From NCBI GenBank assembly GCA_947382875.1, contig CANDBG010000022.1, positions 1 through 38,360 on the forward strand: DNA of 38,360 nt, written 5' to 3'. The notes under the pieces are model-generated. The model ran no database searches. It saw only the letters and a list, made by a program, of their open reading frames with translations, and was not told the DNA's origin. How positions within the stretch are numbered: position 1 is the first letter of the stretch; the number at the start of each line of letters is the position of its first letter. Positions 1 through 7,163 of the stretch are shown in pieces. A program made the position numbers and the translations under genes. The stretch comes from an uncultured Oscillibacter sp. (GTDB lineage Bacteria > Bacillota > Clostridia > Oscillospirales > Oscillospiraceae).

Positions 1-398
1 ACTCTCTTGGGCTGCTGAAGCACACTCACTCTATCCCGTGCAATGAGACTAGCCTGTTCGTTGGCCTTTTCCTCCATGGACAGCAGGCCGTTTTTCCGGG
101 CGATCTGCGCCAGCTCGACCAGCTGGTCAATGTAGCTGGTAGGATTGAACAGCTTGTTGTTCAGAATGATTTTGAAATGCTTTGGCATCGCTTTCAGCAT
201 GGAGCCTGGAAAACTGGCCGCCACAATGAACAGCGTACAGCCGATGGTAATCAGAATCGAGGCCGCATCAAAGAAATTGACCAAATTCTCGGGTTTTACA
301 ATAAACTCAAATGCCGGGAAAATGTTTATTGTCGTGATACAGCCGAACAGGAACACGCCAAGAGCGCCGACAATACCGATAATATAGTTTATATTCAT
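1..398 (-). CDS. motA: Flagellar motor stator protein MotA (partial, N-terminal part only)
   Basis: MotA and MotB form the proton- or sodium-driven stator around the flagellar rotor. The ATG at 398 follows a GGAGGAG ribosome site at about 8 bp and is the last visible gene of the flagellar operon. About 132 codons are present. They show a first membrane segment (residues about 3-25), a second hydrophobic segment (about 48-65), the FPGSMLKAMPKHFK stretch and the LAQIARKNGLLSMEEKANE stretch typical of clostridial MotA. From about residue 115 (positions 1-57) the translation no longer looks like MotA, where DPF(L/M)K is normally expected. This may be natural divergence or a chimeric sequence end. 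The identification rests on the first 110 residues and on operon position. Confidence 0.85.
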   Translation of the reverse strand, partial: MNINYIIGIVGALGVFLFGCITTINIFPAFEFIVKPENLVNFFDAASILITIGCTLFIVAASFPGSMLKAMPKHFKIILNNKLFNPTSYIDQLVELAQIARKNGLLSMEEKANEQASLIARDRVSVLQQPKR

Positions 399-460
399 GA
401 AACAGCTTCACTCCTCCGTTCACGGACGCCGAAACCCGGCCCGCGAGTTTCTCTATATGA

Positions 461-676
461 TCAACGCTTGTCCGTTACGGCGATCTCCCGATGGATGTCC
501 TGAACCTTGGCGTTGTAGACGGCAATTTTTTCGATAATGTCCTCCACGGTCTCCCGAACCAGGTAATAATCGTGGTTCATCATAGTGATCTTGACTTCCG
601 GGATACATTCAATGTGTTCAATTTGCAGGTGGTTCACCAGGAATTTTTCATGATTTCTTTTCGTTAAAACAATCAT
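461..676 (-). CDS. flbD: FlbD/SwrD family flagellar protein
   Basis: This 71-residue protein belongs to the small FlbD (SwrD) family. In Bacillus subtilis SwrD raises flagellar motor power, probably through the stators. It starts MIVLTKRNHEKFLVN and keeps the family pattern: an N-terminal strand, an asparagine-rich centre, then a YYLVRETVEDIIEKI segment like the usual YVVKESVDEVIEKI. The full family length (60-75 residues) is present. An AAAGGCGG ribosome site precedes the ATG. It lies between flgE and motA, the usual order in Clostridia, which supports a stator-linked role. There are no membrane segments. Confidence 0.85.
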   Translation of the reverse strand: MIVLTKRNHEKFLVNHLQIEHIECIPEVKITMMNHDYYLVRETVEDIIEKIAVYNAKVQDIHREIAVTDKR

Positions 677-697
677 ATGAAACCGCCTTTCCCTCTT

Positions 698-730
698 GCC
701 CGCCGGGACGTTTTTTCCGCCCCGGCGGGC
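698..730 (-). other. GC-rich hairpin between flgE and flbD
   Basis: A perfect 10-bp inverted repeat (GCCCGCCGGG at 698-707, CCCGGCGGGC at 721-730) surrounds a 13-base loop. No T-run follows on the minus strand, so it is not a standard intrinsic terminator. It may stabilise the 3' end of the flgE message or mark an RNA processing point. Confidence 0.5.
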
Positions 731-762
731 TGCTTGGTTCTTATTGATTGCGGCGCTTATGC

Positions 763-2115
763 TTACCGCTTCATGTTGACCAGTTCCTCCAGCATGGAGT
801 CGGTCACGGTGACAATTCTTGTGTTGGCCTGATAGCCGCGCTGGGTGGTGATCAGTTCGGAGATTTCCGTTGCAAGGTCGGCGTTGGAGCCTTCCAGGAA
901 GCCGGAAATCAAGGTCGTTTTACCGGTGCCTCCGACAGCCGCCTTCGCACTCAAAACGTCGGCCAGGGTTGCGTCGGTGTTGCCACCTGTACCGCCAGTA
1001 CCACCCGTGCCGCCAGCCGCGGCAAGGTCGACCCGACCTCCGTTGACATATTCAATACCGCCGCCGCCTACGCGGGACAGTTCCTTACCAACACCGCCAA
1101 CGGTAGCGATTTCCAAATCGCCCGCACCATCGCGGCACTGGTAGTAGTGACCGCCGTCATGGGTTAAACCATTGGGGTTTGTGGGGTTGCCTACGGCAAT
1201 GTAACCAATCGTGATTTGTTCCTTTGTGGCCTTGACGATACCAGTAATTGCGCCGGTAGCGCTTACCGAAATACTTTCCAGGGTCGCAATGCCAAACTCG
1301 CGCTTTGTTGCGGTATCCGTGCCTGTGCCTGTACCGCCTTGGTTTGTGGGGGGATGCTGTTCAATATATTCGCTATAACTTTGGAGTTTCATCTGTGGCG
1401 CGCCATCCGTAGTCGCAGCTTTCAGATACTCACCTTCCACAATTCCATCCGAGTTCGCACCATTCGCACCGGCTGTACCAGTTTTCGCCACGGGCCAGCG
1501 GAGCTTGTAGACGGTTTCCGTCAGTGCATTATTATTTTCATCCGTTACCGGATCACCATTATCATCCAACACCGGTTCTTCCACCATCTCATATTCCGGC
1601 AAACGAATGGGAACGAGCTGGTCGCTGACGATAGGCTTGCCCTCGTTGTCATAGCCCACTACCTGGAAACCATACACGGCATCCAGATTCTGGTTGGCAA
1701 AATAGCCGTCTTCCTTAAACTGGAAGTTGCCCACACGGGTTAGCGTCAGACTCTTAAAGGAATTCGGGTTTGTGGGGTCAATTACGTCCGCCACGTCCTT
1801 CTGTCCCACCAGGAAAAATCCGTCGCCGTCCAGCATACAATCCGTCGGCATACCAGGGTTATAGCTGCCGGTGGTCATGTTCAGGTCAATGGTGCTGATG
1901 CGCACGCCGTAGCCGATCTGCGAAGGGTTGCGGCCCGCCATGGTAGCGGTGCCGTCCGCGCCGCTGGTGTATTCTGTGTAAACCGAGTCCTCGAAAACGG
2001 TCCGCTTGGATTTATAACCAACCGTATTTACGTTTGCAACGTTGTTACCAATGACATTCAGCTTCTGCATATGGGTTTTCAGGCCCGCAATCGAAGCGTA
2101 CATTGCTCCAGTCAT
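763..2115 (-). CDS. flgE: Flagellar hook protein FlgE
   Basis: FlgE polymerises into the hook, the universal joint between basal body and filament; it is exported by the flagellar type III system. The 450-residue product has the flagellar rod/hook N-terminal motif (MYASIAGLKTHMQKLNVIGN, then NNVANVNTVGYKSKR) at residues 5-40, a GDGFFLVG segment near residue 97, and the C-terminal helix LITTQRGYQANTRIVTVTDS typical of FlgE/FlgG. The start uses ATG at 2115 with AGGAGA about 13 bp upstream. Residues about 270-400 are unusual: a TGTGT stretch and an 11-residue Gly/Thr tract (982-1014) lie where the conserved VALAQF...NPEGL segment is usually seen. Confidence 0.95.
   Translation of the reverse strand: MTGAMYASIAGLKTHMQKLNVIGNNVANVNTVGYKSKRTVFEDSVYTEYTSGADGTATMAGRNPSQIGYGVRISTIDLNMTTGSYNPGMPTDCMLDGDGFFLVGQKDVADVIDPTNPNSFKSLTLTRVGNFQFKEDGYFANQNLDAVYGFQVVGYDNEGKPIVSDQLVPIRLPEYEMVEEPVLDDNGDPVTDENNNALTETVYKLRWPVAKTGTAGANGANSDGIVEGEYLKAATTDGAPQMKLQSYSEYIEQHPPTNQGGTGTGTDTATKREFGIATLESISVSATGAITGIVKATKEQITIGYIAVGNPTNPNGLTHDGGHYYQCRDGAGDLEIATVGGVGKELSRVGGGGIEYVNGGRVDLAAAGGTGGTGGTGGNTDATLADVLSAKAAVGGTGKTTLISGFLEGSNADLATEISELITTQRGYQANTRIVTVTDSMLEELVNMKR
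982..1014 (-). repeat. Gly-Gly-Thr repeat tract inside flgE
   Basis: Eleven codons encode GGTGGTGGTGG (residues 368-378 of FlgE). The codons vary (GGC/GGT, ACG/ACT/ACA), so the repeat seems maintained at protein level more than by recent DNA slippage. It probably forms a flexible loop in a surface domain of the hook protein. Confidence 0.8.
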
Positions 2116-2213
2116 AAGCGAAAATGATCTCCTTTCGAGTTGTGGCGCCGTTTCCGGCCCGTCAATCGGGCGGGCTGGAATGGCCTCCGTAAGCCGGTCC
2201 TGCCATTGCTCCC

Positions 2214-2585
2214 TTAAAGGAACACGGCGCCGTCAATGTTCGTGAAAACGCTGTCTTTCATTTCGTCCTGTGTAATCGCGGTGATGACCCGTCCATGGGG
2301 CACATTGATGATGAAGGCTTTCTCCGTGTCCATCGCCAGGATGTTCGTCGCACCCTTGGCCTGCGCCCGCACCATGCTGCCTTTCAGCTGGTCAATGAGG
2401 CTGGGGGTAATTTCAATGCCCCGTTCCTCCGCCCGCGTTTTTGCGTGCTTGGAGAATTCGACAGGTTTCGACAGCTCCTGCTGAAGCATCGCGCCAAACC
2501 CGCCGTCCGCCTCCCGGCGCACCTCAATCCCGGACTGCGCCGTTTGCGGTAATATGGTTCCCTGGCTTCTGATCCGGTCAATCAT
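2214..2585 (-). CDS. Flagellar operon protein (TIGR02530 family)
   Basis: This 123-residue protein sits between flgD and flgE, the place of the TIGR02530 'flagellar operon protein' in Firmicutes. It has the family's signature block FSKHAKTRAEERGI followed by a helix with IDQLKGSMVRAQAKGA, then the strand AFIINVPHGRVITAI and a C-terminal VFTNIDGAVF. Its exact role is unknown; conserved linkage points to hook assembly. The ATG at 2585 is preceded by GAGGTGA, which overlaps the flgD stop codon 10 bp upstream, so translation is probably coupled to flgD. A longer frame upstream overlaps flgD out of frame and is not the start. Confidence 0.88.
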   Translation of the reverse strand: MIDRIRSQGTILPQTAQSGIEVRREADGGFGAMLQQELSKPVEFSKHAKTRAEERGIEITPSLIDQLKGSMVRAQAKGATNILAMDTEKAFIINVPHGRVITAITQDEMKDSVFTNIDGAVFL

Positions 2586-2595
2586 CGCGTTCACC

Positions 2596-3201
2596 TCAGG
2601 TCTTGGTATCGGTCCCGGGAGTTTCCTCCGGCTTCTGCTCCGGCTTTTCGTCGGGCTTCTGCTCCGGCTCAACGGGCTTGGTGGTGTCGCCGGGCTTGTC
2701 GACGCCCTCCGTCTTGTCGTCTTCCGCGCCGTCGCCTTCAACCTTGTCGTCGTCCTCCGCCGGCTTCTCCGGCAGGCGGCCCACCGCCAGGATCTCACTC
2801 ATCCGGTAATACTTGTCGTTGTCCATGAAGACCACTTGCTCGCCGTTATACTGGCCCGTGCCCGTGACCTTGCCCGTGTATTCGATCAATTTGCCGTCGC
2901 TGTCGTAGCCGTTGGCGACCGTCACCTCCTGGCCCACCAGGGACGCCGCGTAACTCATGATGGAAGCGTCCGTCATGTTCACCATCGCCTGCACCATCTG
3001 CATCTGTACCATCTGGTTCAGCATATCGCTGGTGTCCATGGAATCGTCGATGCCCTGATTCGTCAGCTGGGTAATCATCAGCGTGATGAAATCAGTCATG
3101 TCGAGGCTCATCGGATCTTTTTTCTTGATGGCCGCCGCCTGGTTTGCGCCAGACTCCGCCGCACCCCATAAAGAACCAACATCGCCCATGTAGCTGCTCA
3201 T
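2596..3201 (-). CDS. flgD: Flagellar hook assembly (capping) protein FlgD
   Basis: FlgD caps the growing hook and guides FlgE addition. The 201-residue product has the FlgD N-terminal signature at residues about 30-70 (DFITLMITQLTNQ, then a Met/Gln-rich MLNQMVQMQMVQ helix) and a compact core with SLVGQEVTVANGYDSDGK. This is the short Firmicutes form lacking the large tudor/Fn3 domains of enterobacterial FlgD. The last 50 residues are a low-complexity acidic and proline/lysine tail with EQKP/EKPE repeats. The gene follows fliK by 20 bp and has AAAGGA before its ATG. Confidence 0.92.
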   Translation of the reverse strand: MSSYMGDVGSLWGAAESGANQAAAIKKKDPMSLDMTDFITLMITQLTNQGIDDSMDTSDMLNQMVQMQMVQAMVNMTDASIMSYAASLVGQEVTVANGYDSDGKLIEYTGKVTGTGQYNGEQVVFMDNDKYYRMSEILAVGRLPEKPAEDDDKVEGDGAEDDKTEGVDKPGDTTKPVEPEQKPDEKPEQKPEETPGTDTKT

Positions 3202-3221
3202 TGCGTCACATCCTTTCCCGG

Positions 3222-4346
3222 TTAAAATGTCTCATCCGGGCCGATCAGGCCCAGACGCAGCTGCTGAAGGAAATCCTCGCTGTTCTGCGTGTGTTCCCGA
3301 CGCTGCTGCTGCTGTTGCTGCTGTTGCTGTTGTTCCTTCTGCTGGTCAAACAGGTTCTGCTGCTGGGATTCCTGGTGTCTGGGGACCTCCACCTGAACCT
3401 CCTGCTGGGTATTGCGGCCCAAAAGCGCCTCCAGGCCCGACAGATTCTTTTCCAGGATGCCCTGGGTCCGGCTGTTTTCGGCGTGGAGCTGTACCAGCAG
3501 ACCGCCATCCTCGCGGAGCGTCAGTTCAACGTGGATTTTGCCCAGGCTGTCCGGGTTCAGCTGGATTTCGACTTTCGTTTCGCCCTTGGCAAGCGCCTTT
3601 TCCAGCTGCTTCCCTACCTGAACCTCCACCGGCTCCTGGGTTTTTTCCGCTTCGGGGGCCTCGCCCACCTTCACCGGAACGGCGCGCACATCCTCGAACA
3701 CCGGCCGTTCGGCCATGCCCTCATGAACTTCAACCGTTTCATCGGTTTCCGGTTTTCCATCCTCCCGGGTCCGGGCCTCGACGTTCCGCTCCTTCGGCTC
3801 CGCGGTTTCCTGGGGGGCTTCCGGTGCCTTGACGGGCGTTACATCCGCCTCCACCGCCTCGGCTTCCGCCGGGGGGGCGTCGGGGACCTCCACCGTCTCC
3901 ACAGTTTCCATCATTTCCGGTTCGGCGTCCAGCGGGACATCCACGGTCGCCGTTTCCACCTCTGTCGGCAGAACGACAGCCATTTCCACAGTCTCCGCCG
4001 CTTCCACGGTTTCCACCACCACTGCCGCAGTCTCCGGCGTTATGACTTCCTCCACCGGTACCACCGGGTTTTGGAGCATCGCCATCGCGGCCAGAACCAT
4101 TTGCTTTTCCAGCTCCGGATCATTCTGCACCGGCTTCGGAGCGCCCTCTGCGGGAACCTCCTGGGTCTCGGACGTTTCGCCCGTTCCCGCTGCCGGCTGG
4201 CCCTCGCCGGGCTTGACGCCCTCGCCGCTGCCCTGAGACTCCTCCATCAGCTTCTGAAACCCCTCCGGGTCACTGTTCTTGCTTCCCGCAGAAGGCTTGC
4301 TGCCATTGGGGGTCTGCATCAGGTTCAGCATGATTAACTGTTCCAT
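3222..4346 (-). CDS. fliK: Flagellar hook-length control protein FliK
   Basis: FliK acts as a secreted ruler and switches the export apparatus from hook to filament substrates. The product (374 residues from ATG 4346) has a long acidic, Val/Glu/Thr-rich, low-complexity N-terminal region (residues about 20-225) and a compact Flg_hook C-terminal domain (about 230-310) with KVEIQLNPDSLGKIHVEL and VQLHAEN. Beyond this domain lies an unusual Gln-rich tail including ten consecutive Gln. Another ATG lies 6 bp upstream at 4352, but AGGAGG is only 3 bp from it and 9 bp from 4346, so 4346 is preferred. Confidence 0.92.
   Translation of the reverse strand: MEQLIMLNLMQTPNGSKPSAGSKNSDPEGFQKLMEESQGSGEGVKPGEGQPAAGTGETSETQEVPAEGAPKPVQNDPELEKQMVLAAMAMLQNPVVPVEEVITPETAAVVVETVEAAETVEMAVVLPTEVETATVDVPLDAEPEMMETVETVEVPDAPPAEAEAVEADVTPVKAPEAPQETAEPKERNVEARTREDGKPETDETVEVHEGMAERPVFEDVRAVPVKVGEAPEAEKTQEPVEVQVGKQLEKALAKGETKVEIQLNPDSLGKIHVELTLREDGGLLVQLHAENSRTQGILEKNLSGLEALLGRNTQQEVQVEVPRHQESQQQNLFDQQKEQQQQQQQQQQRREHTQNSEDFLQQLRLGLIGPDETF
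3303..3332 (-). repeat. Ten-glutamine codon run in fliK
   Basis: Ten CAG/CAA codons in a row (read on the minus strand) encode polyglutamine after the conserved FliK C-terminal domain. The mix of CAG and CAA is only partly slippage-prone. A second Gln cluster lies just upstream in the protein (QESQQQNLFDQQKE). Confidence 0.9.
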
Positions 4347-4413
4347 GTGCATCTACCTCCTTTCCTTCAAGATTCTATTTCCAAACGGCGGAACCCCGCC
4401 GGTTCGGACGCAT

Positions 4414-4863
4414 TTACGCGCTGGCGGCATTCGCCCGGGTACTGCTCACAAATTCTTCAATGAACTGTTCGTCGCTCTTGAGAACGGCCTTATTGTAATC
4501 CTCCAGCTTCCGTTCCTTGAGTTTTTCGATGGAAGAAGTTTCCTTTTTAGCCTCTATGACTTCCTCGCGTTTTTTTTCTTCCGCCTCCCGCAGCGTCTCC
4601 AGCCGGACGGTCTCCCGCTGAATTTCCATTTCAATGGCCCGCAGGCCCGACTGATACATCAGCACGTCGGTAATCGGAAGACCCGCCTCCGCCCTTTGGC
4701 GGTACTCGTCGTTGTAATCGTGATAGCGCTGCTCAAGGGTTCCCACCACGTCCTCCTGGGCGTGGACTTTCGCGAGAATTGCGGCATGTTCGCCCCGCAG
4801 GGCGTCCAGCACCTGCTGCTTGTAGGACAGCACGGTATCCAAGGCAAATTTAAACTTCTTCAC
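4414..4863 (-). CDS. fliJ: Flagellar export chaperone FliJ
   Basis: FliJ is a coiled-coil stalk protein that fits into the FliI hexamer and links it to FlhA. The 149-residue product is almost entirely charged alpha-helix, begins with the family motif KKFKFALDTVLSYKQ and keeps the usual 140-150 residue length. The start is GTG at 4863 with AAGGGA about 11 bp upstream. It follows fliI by 56 bp, as in Bacillus and Clostridium. No ylxF/motE-like gene lies between it and fliK, unlike B. subtilis. Confidence 0.9.
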   Translation of the reverse strand: MKKFKFALDTVLSYKQQVLDALRGEHAAILAKVHAQEDVVGTLEQRYHDYNDEYRQRAEAGLPITDVLMYQSGLRAIEMEIQRETVRLETLREAEEKKREEVIEAKKETSSIEKLKERKLEDYNKAVLKSDEQFIEEFVSSTRANAASA

Positions 4864-4919
4864 TTGGCAGAATCCCTTCCCTCAACTGTTTTCCGTACAT
4901 CTTTCATATATATGCTGCT

Positions 4920-6221
4920 CTAATGCAAAATGACCTTTAACTTTTCGATACACTCTGTATAACTGAACGCCTCGTTTACATCCTGCATTAAAAACCCGTT
5001 TACCGCGTCGATTTTGGACAACGCGTAATCCAATTTCCGGTTGGTCCCCGGCTTATACGCGCCGATGGCCACCAGGTCCGCATTTTTCTCATAAACACTC
5101 AAAATATCCCGCACCTGGGACGCCAGCTGCCGGTGTTCCACCGACACAATTTCCGTCATCAAACGGGAAATGCTGGCGCTCACGTCAATGGCCGGATAAT
5201 GGTTTCCGTTGGCCAGGGCGCGGGAGAGCACGATATGTCCATCCAAAATGCCGCGCACAGTGTCGGCAATTGGTTCGTTGGTGTCGTCGCCCTCCACCAG
5301 CACGGTGTACACGCCTGTAATGGACCCCCGCGTAAAATTTCCGCTTCGTTCCAGCAGCTTCGGCATTTCCGCGTACATGGAGGGCGTATAGCCGCGGGAC
5401 ACCGGCGGCTCGCCGATGGCAAGGCCGATTTCCCGCTGAGCCATGGCGAAACGGGTCAGCGAGTCCATCATGAGCAGCACGTCGTATCCCTGATCCCGGA
5501 AATACTCCGCGATGCCCGTCGCCACACTGGGGCATTTCATCCGCAGCATGGCAGGCTGGTCAGAAGTTGCCACAACCAGCACAGAGCGGCGCATCCCCTC
5601 CTCGCCCAAATCCTTCTGGACGAATTCGAGAACCTCCCGGCCCCGTTCGCCCACCAGAGCGATGACGTTGATGTCCGCTTTCACATTTTTGGCAATCATT
5701 CCCATCAGCGTCGACTTTCCGACGCCGGAACCAGCAAAAATACCGATTCTCTGTCCTTTTCCAATGGTAATCATGCCGTCTATGGCCTTGACGCCGAACT
5801 CCATCCGCTCCCGGATCGGGGGCCTCTGGAGCGGGTTGATGTAAGAACCGCTGACGCAGTACGGCTCGCCGCCCTCAAAGGGGGCCTTGCCGTCAATTGG
5901 CTGCCCCATGGCGTTGATGATACGGCCCCGCAGGAATTCCCCTACCCGCAGGGTCAGCTGGCGGCCGGTATTGCGCACGAAATTCCCGGCGGAGATGCCA
6001 TTCATATCCGAATAAGGCATGAGAAGGATATGGTCATTCTTGAACCCCACCACCTCAGCCGTCACCTGTCCGCCGGACTCGCCGTTGTAAATACGGCAGA
6101 TATCCCCCACGGCCGCATGGCCGCCGGAGGCTTCAATGGACATTCCGACAATATTCTCAATTTTTCCGGTCAGGCTGTACGTCTCCGCACTGTTCACCTG
6201 TCGAATCATCTGCCGGAACAT
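4920..6221 (-). CDS. fliI: Flagellar export ATPase FliI
   Basis: FliI is the F1-beta-like ATPase of flagellar type III secretion. The 433-residue product has the Walker A motif GIFAGSGVGKST at about residues 160-171, ALVGERGREV, the Walker B strand VLLMMDSLTRFAMAQREIG, and the EPPVSRGYTPSMYAEMP block specific to type III ATPases. ATG 6221 is preferred over an in-frame GTG at 6227, because AAGGAG overlaps the GTG and stands 5 bp before the ATG. It lies between fliH, its regulator, and fliJ, its stalk. Confidence 0.97.
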   Translation of the reverse strand: MFRQMIRQVNSAETYSLTGKIENIVGMSIEASGGHAAVGDICRIYNGESGGQVTAEVVGFKNDHILLMPYSDMNGISAGNFVRNTGRQLTLRVGEFLRGRIINAMGQPIDGKAPFEGGEPYCVSGSYINPLQRPPIRERMEFGVKAIDGMITIGKGQRIGIFAGSGVGKSTLMGMIAKNVKADINVIALVGERGREVLEFVQKDLGEEGMRRSVLVVATSDQPAMLRMKCPSVATGIAEYFRDQGYDVLLMMDSLTRFAMAQREIGLAIGEPPVSRGYTPSMYAEMPKLLERSGNFTRGSITGVYTVLVEGDDTNEPIADTVRGILDGHIVLSRALANGNHYPAIDVSASISRLMTEIVSVEHRQLASQVRDILSVYEKNADLVAIGAYKPGTNRKLDYALSKIDAVNGFLMQDVNEAFSYTECIEKLKVILH

Positions 6222-6278
6222 AAACACTCCTTACTATTTCCGCGAATGGATTGGTTCCAGGCGGATCGCCCCTCGGCG

Positions 6279-7163
6279 TCACACGCCGCCGAAATTCATG
6301 CCGCCCTCGTAACCGCTCGCCGGCGCGTCCGCCAGGAGGGTTCGAATGTTGTTTAACTGTGTTGCGGCGCTGGCGTCAATGATTTCGTCCGGCATTTCAA
6401 TAATGCAGGTCCCGGCCTCATCGTCCGCCATAGGAATAATCCGAACCCGGTCGGACAGCGACGAGAGAGCCGCTGTCAGCGCCGCGGGAACCTTTGTAAA
6501 ATACTTGGCATCGCATTCCGCGATATAAATATGCGCCCATTCCCGGCGTTTCCGTTTGTCCACCGCCGTCTGAATCATCCGGCCAATGACCTCTGAACTG
6601 CTCTTCAGGCTCACGCACACCACTTTTTCCGCAATGGCGATTGCCAGGTCCCGCAGTTCTTCTACATTGTCATCCATCTGCCGGTCCAGGGCTGCGCCGG
6701 CTTTCTGCAAAAACTTTTCGACTTCCGCCGAAAGCTCCGCGGCCTGCTGGGCCTGCGTTTGCCGGTTTTCCTCCAGCGCCTGGGCCACGCCCTGAATCAC
6801 GCCTTCGGCCCGGCCTTCTTCAAAGCCGTCCTTCCGAACGGCAGCAAATAATTCTTCGGCTTTTTGCTTCGCCTCGGCCTCCGCCTGTTCCAGAATTTCC
6901 TGCGCCCGCTTCTCCGCGTCCTGCACAATCTGTTCCGCCTGAATCTGCGCGTACAGGACCGGATCATCTTCCGGCTCCGGCTCTGGCGCTGGTTCCGGTT
7001 CAGGCGCACGCTCCTCCTGAGGCAAGAGGGGCGCAGGGCCGTCCTCCTCGCTGTCAAACGACGGCAGGGCGGTCCCGGCATCCTCCAAAATAATATCCTC
7101 TGCATTGGGGAACTGGTATGGCTCGGCTTTCGGTCGGCTTAACCGTTTCCAAATACTAGGCAA
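6279..7163 (-). CDS. fliH: Flagellar assembly protein FliH
   Basis: FliH binds FliI as the peripheral stalk of the export ATPase. The 294-residue product has an acidic Pro/Glu-rich segment (residues about 50-66, EPEPAPEPEPEDDP), a long Glu/Ala-rich helix (70-160) with the GFEEGRAEGVIQG motif typical of FliH GxxxG repeats, and a globular C-terminal domain with LAIAIAEKVV. The start is TTG at 7163 and overlaps the end of fliG by 8 bp. AAAGGA upstream lies in the fliG coding end, so translational coupling is likely. Confidence 0.92.
   Translation of the reverse strand: MPSIWKRLSRPKAEPYQFPNAEDIILEDAGTALPSFDSEEDGPAPLLPQEERAPEPEPAPEPEPEDDPVLYAQIQAEQIVQDAEKRAQEILEQAEAEAKQKAEELFAAVRKDGFEEGRAEGVIQGVAQALEENRQTQAQQAAELSAEVEKFLQKAGAALDRQMDDNVEELRDLAIAIAEKVVCVSLKSSSEVIGRMIQTAVDKRKRREWAHIYIAECDAKYFTKVPAALTAALSSLSDRVRIIPMADDEAGTCIIEMPDEIIDASAATQLNNIRTLLADAPASGYEGGMNFGGV

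Noticed and set aside
2586-2798. Upstream extension of the TIGR02530-type gene
   Set aside because: The extension runs out of frame through flgD and is Arg/Ser/Thr low complexity; the ATG at 2585 has a good ribosome site.
3303-3332. Trinucleotide repeat considered as part of a CRISPR-like or satellite array
   Set aside because: It is only ten codons in frame inside fliK, with no spacers.
3144-4337. Plus-strand open frame of 397 codons rich in Leu, Arg and His
   Set aside because: It is antisense to fliK and flgD; its composition is a by-product of the repetitive fliK sequence.
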